From Brachymonas sp049977365 (GTDB taxonomy: Bacteria > Pseudomonadota > Gammaproteobacteria > Burkholderiales > Burkholderiaceae_C): DNA of 64,000 bases. Of the stretch, positions 37,480 through 45,519 are shown in pieces (the stretch's first letter is position 1; each line of letters starts with the position of its first letter). A model generated the notes under the pieces. The model was given only the letters and a program-made list of their open reading frames with translations. It made no database searches and had not been told where the DNA came from. The position numbers and the translations under genes are program-made. The stretch lies in assembly GCF_049977365.1 (NCBI RefSeq), contig NZ_JBNGEN010000009.1, positions 21,525 to 85,524 on the forward strand. The letters run 5' to 3'.

Positions 37480-37534
37480 GGCGCCGGCTGCATGTTGGCG
37501 CGATATGTGCATATCAGAATAAGAAACCGGCGCC
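37480..37534 (+). repeat. Nested inverted repeats upstream of gltI
   Basis: Outer arms ggcgccgg (37480-37487) and ccggcgcc (37527-37534) enclose an inner inverted repeat, gatatg-tg-catatc (37502-37515). They lie after the ABC exporter and about 110 bp before gltI. They could be an operator for the importer or a transcription pause structure; there is no T run. Confidence 0.45.
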
Positions 37535-37645
37535 AGATGACGGTACACTCGCGAATGTGTGCGTTTGTAAGATTCGTGTAGGCTTATGTTTCTGCACGAC
37601 ATTTGCGCCATTCCATTCCATCCCTTGAATCCAGGAGAGAGACTG

Positions 37646-38614
37646 ATGCACAAGAAATACCTGATTGCCGCCGCTGCAGGCGCACTGGTTCTGGCACTGA
37701 CCGGGTGCGGTCAGAAAGATACGCCCGCATCTGGTGCGTCCGGCGCATCGGCCACCGGCTCGGCTGCCCCGGCCCGCGCGGCCGACACCATGGCCAAGAT
37801 CAAGTCCAGCGGCGTGGTCAACCTCGGGGTGCGTGAGTCCTCGGGCCTGGGCTACACCCTGGGCAACGGCAAGTACGTGGGCTTCCACACCGAGATGGCC
37901 GAGCGCATCGTCGACGACCTGAAGAAGGATCTCGGCATGTCCGCCCTCAAGATCAACTACCAGCCGATCACCTCGCAGAACCGCATTCCGCTGCTGCAGA
38001 ACGGCACCATCGACTTCGAGTGCGGCTCCACCACCAACAACAAGGCCCGCCAGAAGGACGCCGACTTTGCCGACACCACCTATGTCGAGGAAGTGCGCAT
38101 CGCCACCAAGGCCAACTCCGGCATCAACAGCATCGAGGACCTCAACGGCAAGACCGTGGTTACCACCACGGGCACCACGTCCGTGCAGACCCTGCGCAAG
38201 AACGAGCATGCCAAGAGCATGAACTTCAAGGAAGTGATGGGCAAGGACCATGCCGACAGCTTCCTGATGCTCGAATCCGGCCGCGCCGACGCCTTCGTGA
38301 TGGATGCCTCCATTCTGGCGGCCAACATTTCCAAGTCCAAGACGCCCAAGGACTACAAGATCCTGACCCAGGTGCTGTCGGTCGAGCCGATCGCCTGCAT
38401 GCTGCCCAAGGGCGACGAGAAATTCCGCAAGGCGGTCAACGATTCGATCGAACGCCAGATCAAGGACGGATCGCTCGAGAAGCTCTACACCAAGTGGTTC
38501 ATGCAGCCGATCCCGCCGAACAATGCGGTCATCGGCCTGCCGCTGTCGGCCAGCACCAAGGATGCATGGGCGCATCCCAACAACAAGCCGATGGAAGACT
38601 ACCAGCAGAAGTAA
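37646..38614 (+). CDS. gltI: Glutamate/aspartate ABC transporter substrate-binding protein
   Basis: A 322-residue binding protein for acidic amino acids. The signal peptide ends in the lipobox LTGC, so the mature protein is probably a lipoprotein anchored to the inner membrane, unlike the soluble E. coli GltI. The body matches GltI strongly: NYQPITSQNRIPLLQNGTID, FECGSTTNN, KTVVTTTGTTS, KDHADSFLMLESGRADAF and the closing WFMQPIPPNN. The start at 37646 has aggagaga upstream. The permease and ATPase genes follow after a 303-bp gap containing a stem-loop. Confidence 0.93.
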   Translation: MHKKYLIAAAAGALVLALTGCGQKDTPASGASGASATGSAAPARAADTMAKIKSSGVVNLGVRESSGLGYTLGNGKYVGFHTEMAERIVDDLKKDLGMSALKINYQPITSQNRIPLLQNGTIDFECGSTTNNKARQKDADFADTTYVEEVRIATKANSGINSIEDLNGKTVVTTTGTTSVQTLRKNEHAKSMNFKEVMGKDHADSFLMLESGRADAFVMDASILAANISKSKTPKDYKILTQVLSVEPIACMLPKGDEKFRKAVNDSIERQIKDGSLEKLYTKWFMQPIPPNNAVIGLPLSASTKDAWAHPNNKPMEDYQQK

Positions 38615-38917
38615 GCCCGGCGCGGGGGATCAGGGGAGCTGCTTTCCCTGGTTCCCGGGCCGTTTCCGGCAGCAGGGCCTCCCCCTAAAGGAAGAGGCCC
38701 TGTACCGGAGCTCCATGACACCTGGCTCCCCCAATGCGTGCGCGGGGCCCGATGCCATGGCGGGCAAGCCCCATGGGGGCCGGGCAGAGGTGCACAGGAT
38801 GCGCCTGGCCTGCAGACGGATGCGTCCGGGAGGGAACTCTCTGCGGACCTGCATGCGTCGGGACTCTTCGTTCACGAGACGGGGAGCATTTCTTGAACAT
38901 GACGGAAAGGCAATGCC
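38615..38917 (+). other. Intergenic stem-loop between gltI and gltJ
   Basis: The 303-bp gap within the transporter operon contains a 9-bp perfect stem (38673-38681 with 38694-38702) with a 12-base loop and no T run. Such structures between a binding protein gene and its permease genes often protect the upstream mRNA or partly end transcription, giving more binding protein than membrane parts. No second promoter was recognised and no gene is evident in the gap. Confidence 0.55.
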
Positions 38918-39676
38918 ATGAGTTGGGATTGGCAAGTTTTCTGCCGGGATACCCTGACGGGGGATGTGGTCCCGGGATGCTATGGGCATGGCGATGTCAC
39001 CACCTACCTGAACTGGATGCTGTCGGCATGGGGGTGGACCATCTCCGTGTCGGTGTGTTCGCTGGTGCTGGCGCTCGCCGTCGGCGTGGTGGTGGGGACC
39101 CTGCGAACCCTGCCCCAGGACCGGCCGGGCAACCGGCTGCTGGCCATGCTGGGCAATGTGTGGGTGGAGCTGTTCCGCAACGTGCCGCTGCTGGTGCAGA
39201 TATTCCTGTGGTACTTCGTGGTGCCGGCACTCGTGCCGCCGCTCAAGGCGCTGCCGGGCTTTGTGATGGTGGTGCTGGCGCTCGGTCTCTTTACCTCGTC
39301 GCGGATCGCAGAGCAGATGCGCTCGGGCATTCTGGCGCTGCCGCGCGGGCAGCGGAACGCGGCGCTTGCGCTCGGCATGAGCACATGGCAGAGCTACCGC
39401 TATGTGCTGCTGCCCATGGCGTTTCGCATCATCGTGCCGCCGCTCACGAGCGAGTCGATGAACATCGTCAAGAACTCGGCCGTGGCCTTTGCGGTGTCGA
39501 TCTCCGAGCTCACCATGTTCGCCATGCAGGCCCAGGAAGAGACCGCACGCGGCACCGAGATCTATCTGGCCGTGACGGGGCTCTACGTGCTGACGGCCCT
39601 GGCCATCAACCGCATCATGGCCTTCATCGAGCGGCGCACCCGCGTGCCCGGCCTGATCGTGGCGGGAGGACACTGA
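38918..39676 (+). CDS. gltJ: Glutamate/aspartate ABC transporter permease GltJ
   Basis: A 252-residue inner-membrane permease of the His/Glu/Gln/Arg family. It starts MSWDWQVFCRDTLTG, resembling GltJ, then has several membrane helices and the ATPase-coupling loop (about residues 140-175) with ALALGMSTWQSYRYVLLPMA. The conserved ELFRNVPLLVQIFLWYFVVP segment is also present. It ends one base before gltK, so the two permeases are translated together. Confidence 0.92.
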   Translation: MSWDWQVFCRDTLTGDVVPGCYGHGDVTTYLNWMLSAWGWTISVSVCSLVLALAVGVVVGTLRTLPQDRPGNRLLAMLGNVWVELFRNVPLLVQIFLWYFVVPALVPPLKALPGFVMVVLALGLFTSSRIAEQMRSGILALPRGQRNAALALGMSTWQSYRYVLLPMAFRIIVPPLTSESMNIVKNSAVAFAVSISELTMFAMQAQEETARGTEIYLAVTGLYVLTALAINRIMAFIERRTRVPGLIVAGGH

Positions 39677-39677
39677 C

Positions 39678-40361
39678 ATGCTGCATCTCGACTTCAGCGT
39701 CTACACCTGGCAGGTCATCTCGCAGTACATCCTCAAGGGGCTGTATTTCAGCGTGGAGCTGACCGTCATCTCGACCGTGGGCGGCATTGTGCTCGGCACG
39801 GTGCTCGCGCTCATGCGGCTCTCCAGCCATCGCCTGCTGCACATTCCGGCAACCATCTACATCAACGGCATGCGCTCCATCCCGCTGGTGATGGTGATTC
39901 TGTGGTTCTTCCTGCTCGTGCCGGCCAGCGTCTACAACGCGCTCGACGTGCCGTCGGGCAGCCGCAAGGAGGTGTCGGCCATCCTGACCTTTGTGGCCTT
40001 CGAGGCGGCGTACTTTGCCGAGATCGTCCGTGCCGGGATCCAGTCGATTCCGCGGGGGCAGATCTTCGCGGGACAGGCGCTGGGCATGACCTATGCCCAG
40101 AACATGCGGCTGGTGATCCTGCCGCAGGCCTTCCGCAACATGCTGCCGGTGTTCCTCACGCAGATCATCATTCTGTTCCAGGACACGTCCCTCGTGTATG
40201 CCATCGGCGCGTATGACCTGCTCAAGGGCTTCCAGCTCGCGGGCCGCGAATACGGCGTGGTGGAGTCCTATCTGCTGGCGGCCGTGACGTACTTCGTGAT
40301 CAGCTTCGGCCTGTCGACCTTCGTCAAGCACATCAACAAGAAAATCGCCATCATCCGCTGA
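39678..40361 (+). CDS. gltK: Glutamate/aspartate ABC transporter permease GltK
   Basis: A 227-residue permease that pairs with GltJ to form the membrane channel of the importer. The coupling loop is visible as AGQALGMTYAQNMRLVILPQ, preceded by IVRAGIQSIPRGQ. The middle segment has the typical NGMRSIPLVMVILWFFLLVP. The ATG at 39678 directly follows the gltJ stop, and gtgagtgat-type gltL starts 29 bp later. Confidence 0.92.
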   Translation: MLHLDFSVYTWQVISQYILKGLYFSVELTVISTVGGIVLGTVLALMRLSSHRLLHIPATIYINGMRSIPLVMVILWFFLLVPASVYNALDVPSGSRKEVSAILTFVAFEAAYFAEIVRAGIQSIPRGQIFAGQALGMTYAQNMRLVILPQAFRNMLPVFLTQIIILFQDTSLVYAIGAYDLLKGFQLAGREYGVVESYLLAAVTYFVISFGLSTFVKHINKKIAIIR

Positions 40362-40390
40362 CTGCGCGGTGGCAGGCAAGGAGAAATTCC

Positions 40391-41143
40391 GTGAGTGATA
40401 CTCCCATGATCCAACTCAAGAACGTGAGCAAGTGGTACGGTTCCGTGCAGGTGCTCAACGAGTGTTCCACCGATATCCGCAAGGGGGAGGTGGTGGTGGT
40501 CTGTGGTCCGTCCGGCTCGGGCAAGTCCACCCTCATCAAGACCATCAACGGGCTCGAACCCATCCAGAAGGGCGAGATCTACGTCGACGGGCAGGCGCTC
40601 CATGATGCCCGCACCGATCTGCCCCGGCTGCGCAGCCGGGTCGGCATGGTGTTCCAGCATTTCGAGCTGTTCCCGCACCTGAGCGTGACCGACAACCTCA
40701 CGCTGGCACAGATCAAGGTGCTCGGGCGCGGCAAGAACGAAGCCCGCGAGCGCGGTCTCAAGATGCTCGACCGGGTGGGTCTGCTGGCGCACAAGGACAA
40801 GTTCCCGGGCCAGCTCTCGGGCGGCCAGCAGCAGCGTGTGGCCATTGCCCGCGCCCTGAGCATGGATCCCATCGTGATGCTGTTCGACGAGCCTACCTCC
40901 GCCCTCGATCCAGAGATGGTGGGAGAGGTGCTCGACGTGATGGTCAAGCTCGCCAACGAAGGCATGACCATGATGTGCGTCACGCACGAGATGGGCTTTG
41001 CCCGCAAGGTCAGCCATCGGGTGATCTTCATGGACGTGGGGGGCAAGATCCTGGAGGACTGCAGCCGCGACGAATTCTTCGGCAATCCGGATGCGCGTCA
41101 GCCTCGCACCAAGGACTTCCTGAGCAAGATTCTCAACCACTGA
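40391..41143 (+). CDS. gltL: Glutamate/aspartate ABC transporter ATP-binding protein GltL
   Basis: A 250-residue ATPase that powers the GltIJKL importer. Walker A GPSGSGKST is near residue 39, the Q-loop in VGMVFQHFELFPHL, the signature LSGGQQQRVAIARAL and Walker B VMLFDEPTSALDPEMV, then the switch histidine in CVTHEMGFA. The GTG start at 40391 has aaggag upstream and is preferred to the ATG at 40406. It closes the operon; a UUCG-capped hairpin follows. Confidence 0.94.
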   Translation: MSDTPMIQLKNVSKWYGSVQVLNECSTDIRKGEVVVVCGPSGSGKSTLIKTINGLEPIQKGEIYVDGQALHDARTDLPRLRSRVGMVFQHFELFPHLSVTDNLTLAQIKVLGRGKNEARERGLKMLDRVGLLAHKDKFPGQLSGGQQQRVAIARALSMDPIVMLFDEPTSALDPEMVGEVLDVMVKLANEGMTMMCVTHEMGFARKVSHRVIFMDVGGKILEDCSRDEFFGNPDARQPRTKDFLSKILNH

Positions 41144-41213
41144 GTCTGTGGATTGTGCCGGGCGGGGCGCATCGCCAGGGAGTGTGCCGTGCTTGTCCAT
41201 GCCGTCCGTTCTG

Positions 41214-41233
41214 CCGGCGCCTTCGGGCGCCGG
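41214..41233 (+). terminator. UUCG-capped hairpin after gltL
   Basis: A perfect 8-bp stem (41214-41221 with 41226-41233) closes on the tetraloop ttcg in a C(UUCG)G context, which is very stable. Only a weak T-containing stretch (tgtgctt) follows. It is a likely transcription end for gltIJKL, with modest certainty. Confidence 0.55.
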
Positions 41234-41238
41234 TGTGC

Positions 41239-41267
41239 TTGGTGGGGGTGGGCATTGATGGGACAAT
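41239..41267 (+). promoter_or_regulatory. Candidate promoter giving a leaderless pyrC transcript
   Basis: TTGGTG (41239-41244), a 17-bp spacer and GACAAT (41262-41267) end six bases before the pyrC ATG. This layout puts +1 on the start codon, and no Shine-Dalgarno sequence is present. Confidence 0.55.
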
Positions 41268-41273
41268 GCCGGC

Positions 41274-42320
41274 ATGAACACCTCTGCCTCCCAGACCCTC
41301 ACCATCACCCGTCCCGACGACTGGCACCTGCACGTGCGCGATGGCGCCGCGCTGCAGACCGTGGTGCCGCATACGGCAGCGCAGTTTGCGCGCGCCATCA
41401 TCATGCCCAATCTGCGGCCACCTGTGACCACGGCTGCGCAGGCGCAGGCCTACCGCGAGCGGGTGCTGGCCGCCGTGCCGGCAGGGGTGCACTTCGAGCC
41501 GCTCATGACTCTGTACCTGACCGACAACACCTCCCCCGACGAGGTGGCGCGTGCCAGGGAGGCGGGTGTGGTGGCGTTCAAGCTGTATCCGGCCGGTGCG
41601 ACCACCAACAGCGATGCCGGCGTGACCGACATCCGCAAGACCTACGCCACGCTCGAGGCCATGCAGCGCCACGGACTGCTGCTGCTGGTGCATGGCGAGG
41701 TGACCGATCCTGCCGTGGACATCTTCGATCGCGAGTCCGTGTTCATCGAGCGCGTGATGCAGCCGCTGCGGCGTGACTTTCCGGAACTCAAGGTGGTGTT
41801 CGAGCACATCACCACGCGCGAGGCAGCCGATTACGTGCGCGAATCCGACGCCCATACTGCGGCCACCATCACCGCGCACCATCTGCTCTACAACCGCAAT
41901 GCGCTGTTCATGGGGGGTATCCGCCCGCACTACTACTGTCTGCCGGTGCTCAAGCGCGAGCAGCATCGCCAGGCCCTCGTGGCGGCAGCCACCAGCGGCT
42001 CTCCCCGTTTCTTCCTGGGAACCGACAGCGCCCCCCATGCCGCAGCGCTGAAGGAAAACGCCAGCGGATGCGCGGGCTGCTACACCGCGCCGGCCGCCAT
42101 GGAGCTGTATGCCACCGCCTTCGATGCGGCAGGGGCGCTCGACCGGCTCGAAGCCTTTGCCTCCTTCCATGGCCCCGACTTCTATGGACTGCCCCGCAAT
42201 GCCTCCACGCTGACGCTGGCGCGCGAGGACTGGCGCGTGCCCGACAGCTACCCCTTCGGCGATGCCGATGTGAAACCGCTGGAGGCAGGCGAGCTGCTGC
42301 ACTGGCGCGTGGTGGGCTGA
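41274..42320 (+). CDS. pyrC: Dihydroorotase (catalytic, class II)
   Basis: PyrC closes carbamoyl aspartate to dihydroorotate, the third step of pyrimidine synthesis. The 348-residue chain keeps the metal ligands missing in the homologue at 22971-24317: the HxH in RPDDWHLHVRDG, the bridging lysine in VVAFKLYPAG, VHGEVTD, and the later TAHH and GTDSAPH motifs. This is the short E. coli-like type. It stands alone after the gltIJKL operon. Its ATG follows a candidate promoter by six bases with no ribosome binding site. Confidence 0.95.
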   Translation: MNTSASQTLTITRPDDWHLHVRDGAALQTVVPHTAAQFARAIIMPNLRPPVTTAAQAQAYRERVLAAVPAGVHFEPLMTLYLTDNTSPDEVARAREAGVVAFKLYPAGATTNSDAGVTDIRKTYATLEAMQRHGLLLLVHGEVTDPAVDIFDRESVFIERVMQPLRRDFPELKVVFEHITTREAADYVRESDAHTAATITAHHLLYNRNALFMGGIRPHYYCLPVLKREQHRQALVAAATSGSPRFFLGTDSAPHAAALKENASGCAGCYTAPAAMELYATAFDAAGALDRLEAFASFHGPDFYGLPRNASTLTLAREDWRVPDSYPFGDADVKPLEAGELLHWRVVG

Positions 42321-42434
42321 GCGCTTTTCTGCAGGCCGGATAGTCGATGGCCGATGACCCGGCCTCGTCTTCTGCTCCTGCGCCGGCCCTCTGGATGATC
42401 CGATTTTCCTGAATTTCCCCTCTACGGAGATGCC

Positions 42435-43184
42435 ATGCATACCCCAGGCCCCCATGTTCCGGCTTCCAGTCGGCGCACCCATGCCGAGTTCGATGCCCTG
42501 TCGAGCGGCATCTCGGATCGGCTCAACTGGCTGCGCGCCGGCGTGCTGGGCGCCAACGACGGCATCGTCTCGACCGCCGGGCTGGTGCTGGGGGTGGCGG
42601 GCGCCACATCCAGCCATGCGGCCCTGCTGACGGCGGGGATCGCGGGGCTGGTGTCGGGGGCGCTGTCGATGGCGGCGGGCGAGTATGTATCGGTGAGCAC
42701 GCAGCGCGACACCGAACAGGCCGCCGTGGCGCTGGAACGCACCGAGCTCGACGAGCTGCCGGCTCAGGAGCTGGAAGAGCTCACGCGCCTGCTCGAACAG
42801 AAGGGCATGAGCCATGACGTGGCTCACCAGGCCGCGCGCGAGATGACGCGCCACAATGCGCTGGCTGCGCATTCCGAGATCGAGCTGGGCATCAAGCCCG
42901 GGGCCTACACCAACCCCCTGCAGGCTGCGCTGGCATCGGCACTGGCCTTTGCCATCGGGGCGCTGGTGCCGCTGCTGTCGGTATTGCTGGTGCCGCTCGC
43001 ACATGCGGTGCCCATCACCGCCCTGGCAGTGACGGTCGCGCTGTCGGTCACCGGGATGGTGTCGGCCCGGCTGGGGCAGGCCCCCGTGGTGGTGGCCACG
43101 ATCCGCAACGTGGTCGGCGGCATTCTGGCCATGGGTGTGACCTATGCCATCGGCAGACTCGTGGGGGGACAGCTGCCGGGCTGA
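42435..43184 (+). CDS. VIT1/CCC1-family iron/manganese transporter
   Basis: A 249-residue membrane protein of the vacuolar iron transporter family, probably moving Fe2+ or Mn2+ out of the cytoplasm. The first helix region ISDRLNWLRAGVLGANDGIVSTAGLVLG and the following GLVSGALSMAAGEYVSVSTQRD are hallmark sequences. A central cytoplasmic acidic loop (residues about 95-140, rich in Glu) could bind metal, and three hydrophobic segments close the chain. The ATG at 42435 has acggag upstream. Neighbours give no hint to the metal. Confidence 0.88.
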   Translation: MHTPGPHVPASSRRTHAEFDALSSGISDRLNWLRAGVLGANDGIVSTAGLVLGVAGATSSHAALLTAGIAGLVSGALSMAAGEYVSVSTQRDTEQAAVALERTELDELPAQELEELTRLLEQKGMSHDVAHQAAREMTRHNALAAHSEIELGIKPGAYTNPLQAALASALAFAIGALVPLLSVLLVPLAHAVPITALAVTVALSVTGMVSARLGQAPVVVATIRNVVGGILAMGVTYAIGRLVGGQLPG

Positions 43185-43259
43185 CACGGCAGCTCTGGGA
43201 GGAGTACACGAGGGGTACACGGGTCTTGCAAAGCCCGCAGCAGGCTCCACCTGCGAGGC

Positions 43260-43586
43260 ATGAATACCCTGCAAGCACCCTCGCGCACCGCGGCCGTGCT
43301 GGCACAACTGCTGGAACGGTTGGACGCCAGTCCCTCGGTGGATGCGCATCAATACCAACTGGTCGTGGACCGGCTCGCCGGTCTGCTGGCCGATCCTTCC
43401 GTGAACTGGGAGCCGCTGCTCGCGGCCAGCCCTGCAGCTGCCGTGGTGTACGAGAACCTGCACTACGACGCAGCGGGTCTGTGCCGCAGTCCGCTCGATA
43501 CCGCTGCCGGTGCCGAAATGGAGGCGCGCGAGCTCATCGGCCGTGTGCGCCGTCCGGTGGCGCCAGGAGCGACGCCGCCGGTCTGA
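43260..43586 (+). CDS. Conserved-looking hypothetical protein, 108 residues
   Basis: I do not recognise this 108-residue soluble protein. It has a helical first half (TAAVLAQLLERLDASPSVDAHQYQLVVDRL is split by no Pro) with one central cysteine and a Pro-rich end. Support comes from normal GC codon bias, a clean fit between the VIT gene and trxC on the same strand, and gaps of 75 and 51 bp. A ccacctgcgaggc sequence before the ATG is a fair ribosome binding site. No domain or function can be given. Confidence 0.6.
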   Translation: MNTLQAPSRTAAVLAQLLERLDASPSVDAHQYQLVVDRLAGLLADPSVNWEPLLAASPAAAVVYENLHYDAAGLCRSPLDTAAGAEMEARELIGRVRRPVAPGATPPV

Positions 43587-43637
43587 GCTGGGTGGACTGC
43601 CATTGCACTTCTTCAAGGCTTCAAGGAGCATCCCTTC

Positions 43638-44084
43638 ATGAGCGAATCCCTGCACATTGTGTGCCCCCACTGTCATACCACCAACCGCATCGCCCCCGAG
43701 CAGCTCGGACAGTCGCCCGACTGCGGCAAGTGCCATCAGCCCCTGTTCACAGGGCACCCGGTGGCGCTCGATGACGAGGCCACCTTCGATCGACACATCT
43801 CCCGGAGCCAGATTCCGGTGGTGGTGGATTTCTGGGCGCCCTGGTGCGGTCCCTGCCGCATGATGGCCCCTGCCTACGAGCAGGCTGCCCAGCTGCTGGA
43901 GCCCCACGTTCAGGTGGCCAAGGTCAACACGGAGGCGGCCCAGACGCTGGGCGCCAGGCACCAGATCCGCAGCATCCCTACTCTGGCGCTGTTTGTCGGA
44001 GGCCGTGAAGTGGCACGCCAGTCGGGGGCGCTCACGTCGCCGGCACAGATCGTGCAGTGGGTGCAGTCCCATCTGCCACGGTAA
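43638..44084 (+). CDS. trxC: Thioredoxin 2 (TrxC)
   Basis: A 148-residue cytoplasmic thioredoxin with an N-terminal zinc domain. The zinc cysteines appear as CPHCHT and CGKCHQ, and the redox-active site as FWAPWCGPCRMMAP. TrxC reduces disulfides and is often part of the oxidative stress response; the zinc domain makes it sensitive to redox state. A caaggag sequence precedes the ATG at 43638. It is followed after 35 bp by a DUF2630 gene on the same strand. Confidence 0.95.
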   Translation: MSESLHIVCPHCHTTNRIAPEQLGQSPDCGKCHQPLFTGHPVALDDEATFDRHISRSQIPVVVDFWAPWCGPCRMMAPAYEQAAQLLEPHVQVAKVNTEAAQTLGARHQIRSIPTLALFVGGREVARQSGALTSPAQIVQWVQSHLPR

Positions 44085-44119
44085 GCAGCAGCGTTTTTCC
44101 CCCTCGATTGGAGAACCCC

Positions 44120-44359
44120 ATGGAAGACAGGAACGAAAAGATCCTCGACTACATCGACAGATTGGTGACAGAGGAAAAGGCCCTGCGCGACAAGCCCGTC
44201 AAGCCCGAGGCCGAACATGCACGGCTGCGGCATCTGCAGGAGCAGCTGGATCAGTGCTGGGATCTGCTGCGCCAGCGCCGGGCGCGGCAGGAGTTCGGCG
44301 AGAACCCCGACGCAGCCTCGGTGCGCGATGCGGGGACGGTGGAGCGCTATACCGGCTGA
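44120..44359 (+). CDS. DUF2630 family small protein
   Basis: A 79-residue charged, mostly helical protein of the DUF2630 type. The family pattern is clear in KILDYIDRLVTEEKALRD, the hinge EAEHARLRHLQEQLDQCWD and the closing LLRQRRARQEFGENPDAA. Function is unknown; it looks like a short coiled coil. The start at 44120 has tggag upstream. Its last 13 bases overlap the end of the convergent LysR gene. Confidence 0.85.
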   Translation: MEDRNEKILDYIDRLVTEEKALRDKPVKPEAEHARLRHLQEQLDQCWDLLRQRRARQEFGENPDAASVRDAGTVERYTG

Positions 44360-45291
44360 GCCTCTGGCGGCAACAGGCAGCGCCCCTGCCGGGCCAGCTC
44401 CCGAAAACCCTGTGCCAGATGATCGAGCAGTTCCCGCACGGCGGGACGCATGCCCTGGCGGGAGGCATAGGCTGCCTGGATGACCCCGGTGGGGGCATGC
44501 CACCCGGGCAGCACCTGCACCAGCGTGCCTTGCTGGAGGGCTTCGTGCACGAACAGCCTGGGCAATACGGCGCAGCCGAGTCCATCCAGTGCCGCCTGCA
44601 GCAGCGGCTGCATGTCGTCCACGACCAGGCGGGGCGTGACCAGCACTTCCTGCGGTTCGTCCGCCGCATTCCGCAGGCTCCAGCGATGGGCTTCCGGTGA
44701 GTTGCCCAGCCCGAGGGCGGGAAAGTCTCCGAGGTCGCGCGGATGCAGGGGCGTAGAGCGGTGCTGCAGCACCGCGGGCGCTGCCACCAGCAGATGGGGA
44801 CTGAGCGCGAGAGGGCGAACGATCTCTTCGGCAGGCAGGGCCGCATCCTGGGGACGCACGCGCAGCGCGACGTCCACGCCGTCTTCCCACACATCGACAT
44901 TGCGGTTGGTGGCCGTCACGCGCAGCTGCACGCCGGGCCAGCGGTGCAGGAAGGTGTCGAGCATGGCCTGGGCCGCATGGCCGAGCAGCGCGGGCGGGCA
45001 CGACAGCTGCACCCGCCCCAGCGGTTCCACCGTGCGGCTGGCAGCCAGGGATTCTGCTACCCGGGCCTCGGCCACCAGCGCCCGGCAATGAGGGAGCAGT
45101 GCAGCTCCCGTGTCGGTCAGTGCAAAGCGGCGTGTGCTGCGCTGCAGCAGTCGCACCCCCAGTCGAGCTTCCAGCAGGGCGACGTGGCGGCTCAGGCGGG
45201 ATTTGGGAATTCCCAGCACCCTGCTGGCCGCGGCAAAGCCCCCGTGCTCTACCACGGCGGCAAAGTAGGCATAGGCATTGAGATCGGTCAT
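44347..45291 (-). CDS. LysR family transcriptional regulator
   Basis: A 314-residue LysR-type regulator. The N-terminal winged helix-turn-helix (residues 1-60) includes YFAAVVEHGGFAAASRVLGI and SRLSRHVALLEARLGVRLLQR, followed by the ligand-binding domain. The start is the ATG at 45291 (MTDLNAYAYFA); the ATG at 45318 would add nine residues. It is divergent from a pirin gene, the common arrangement in which the LysR protein controls pirin. A palindrome with a T-N11-A core lies about 45 bp upstream of its start. Confidence 0.93.
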   Translation of the reverse strand: MTDLNAYAYFAAVVEHGGFAAASRVLGIPKSRLSRHVALLEARLGVRLLQRSTRRFALTDTGAALLPHCRALVAEARVAESLAASRTVEPLGRVQLSCPPALLGHAAQAMLDTFLHRWPGVQLRVTATNRNVDVWEDGVDVALRVRPQDAALPAEEIVRPLALSPHLLVAAPAVLQHRSTPLHPRDLGDFPALGLGNSPEAHRWSLRNAADEPQEVLVTPRLVVDDMQPLLQAALDGLGCAVLPRLFVHEALQQGTLVQVLPGWHAPTGVIQAAYASRQGMRPAVRELLDHLAQGFRELARQGRCLLPPEAQPV

Positions 45292-45331
45292 GGAGCGAGT
45301 CCTGGCAATCGAAGGCATGGCTCGCCATTAT

Positions 45332-45349
45332 CGTTCCACGCATGGAACG
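45332..45349. promoter_or_regulatory. Candidate LysR operator in the LysR-pirin intergenic region
   Basis: The inverted repeat cgttcca-cgca-tggaacg (7-bp perfect arms) contains T-N11-A spacing typical of LysR recognition sites. It lies in the 228-bp divergent region nearer the LysR gene, the usual place for autoregulation plus activation of the divergent target. Confidence 0.55.
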
Positions 45350-45519
45350 CTGAAGACCACCATGGCGCCTTGTGGCAGGGCCTGCAGGCAGCATGTACGG
45401 AGCATGACAGCGGAGCCGGTGGGCGGCTTCCGCGAGGGCAGGGCCTGCGACGCGGCGACATCCGGGCCGCGTGGCGCGGGGCTTTCTCTGCCTCTACAGA
45501 ACCGAAAGGACACCTTTTC

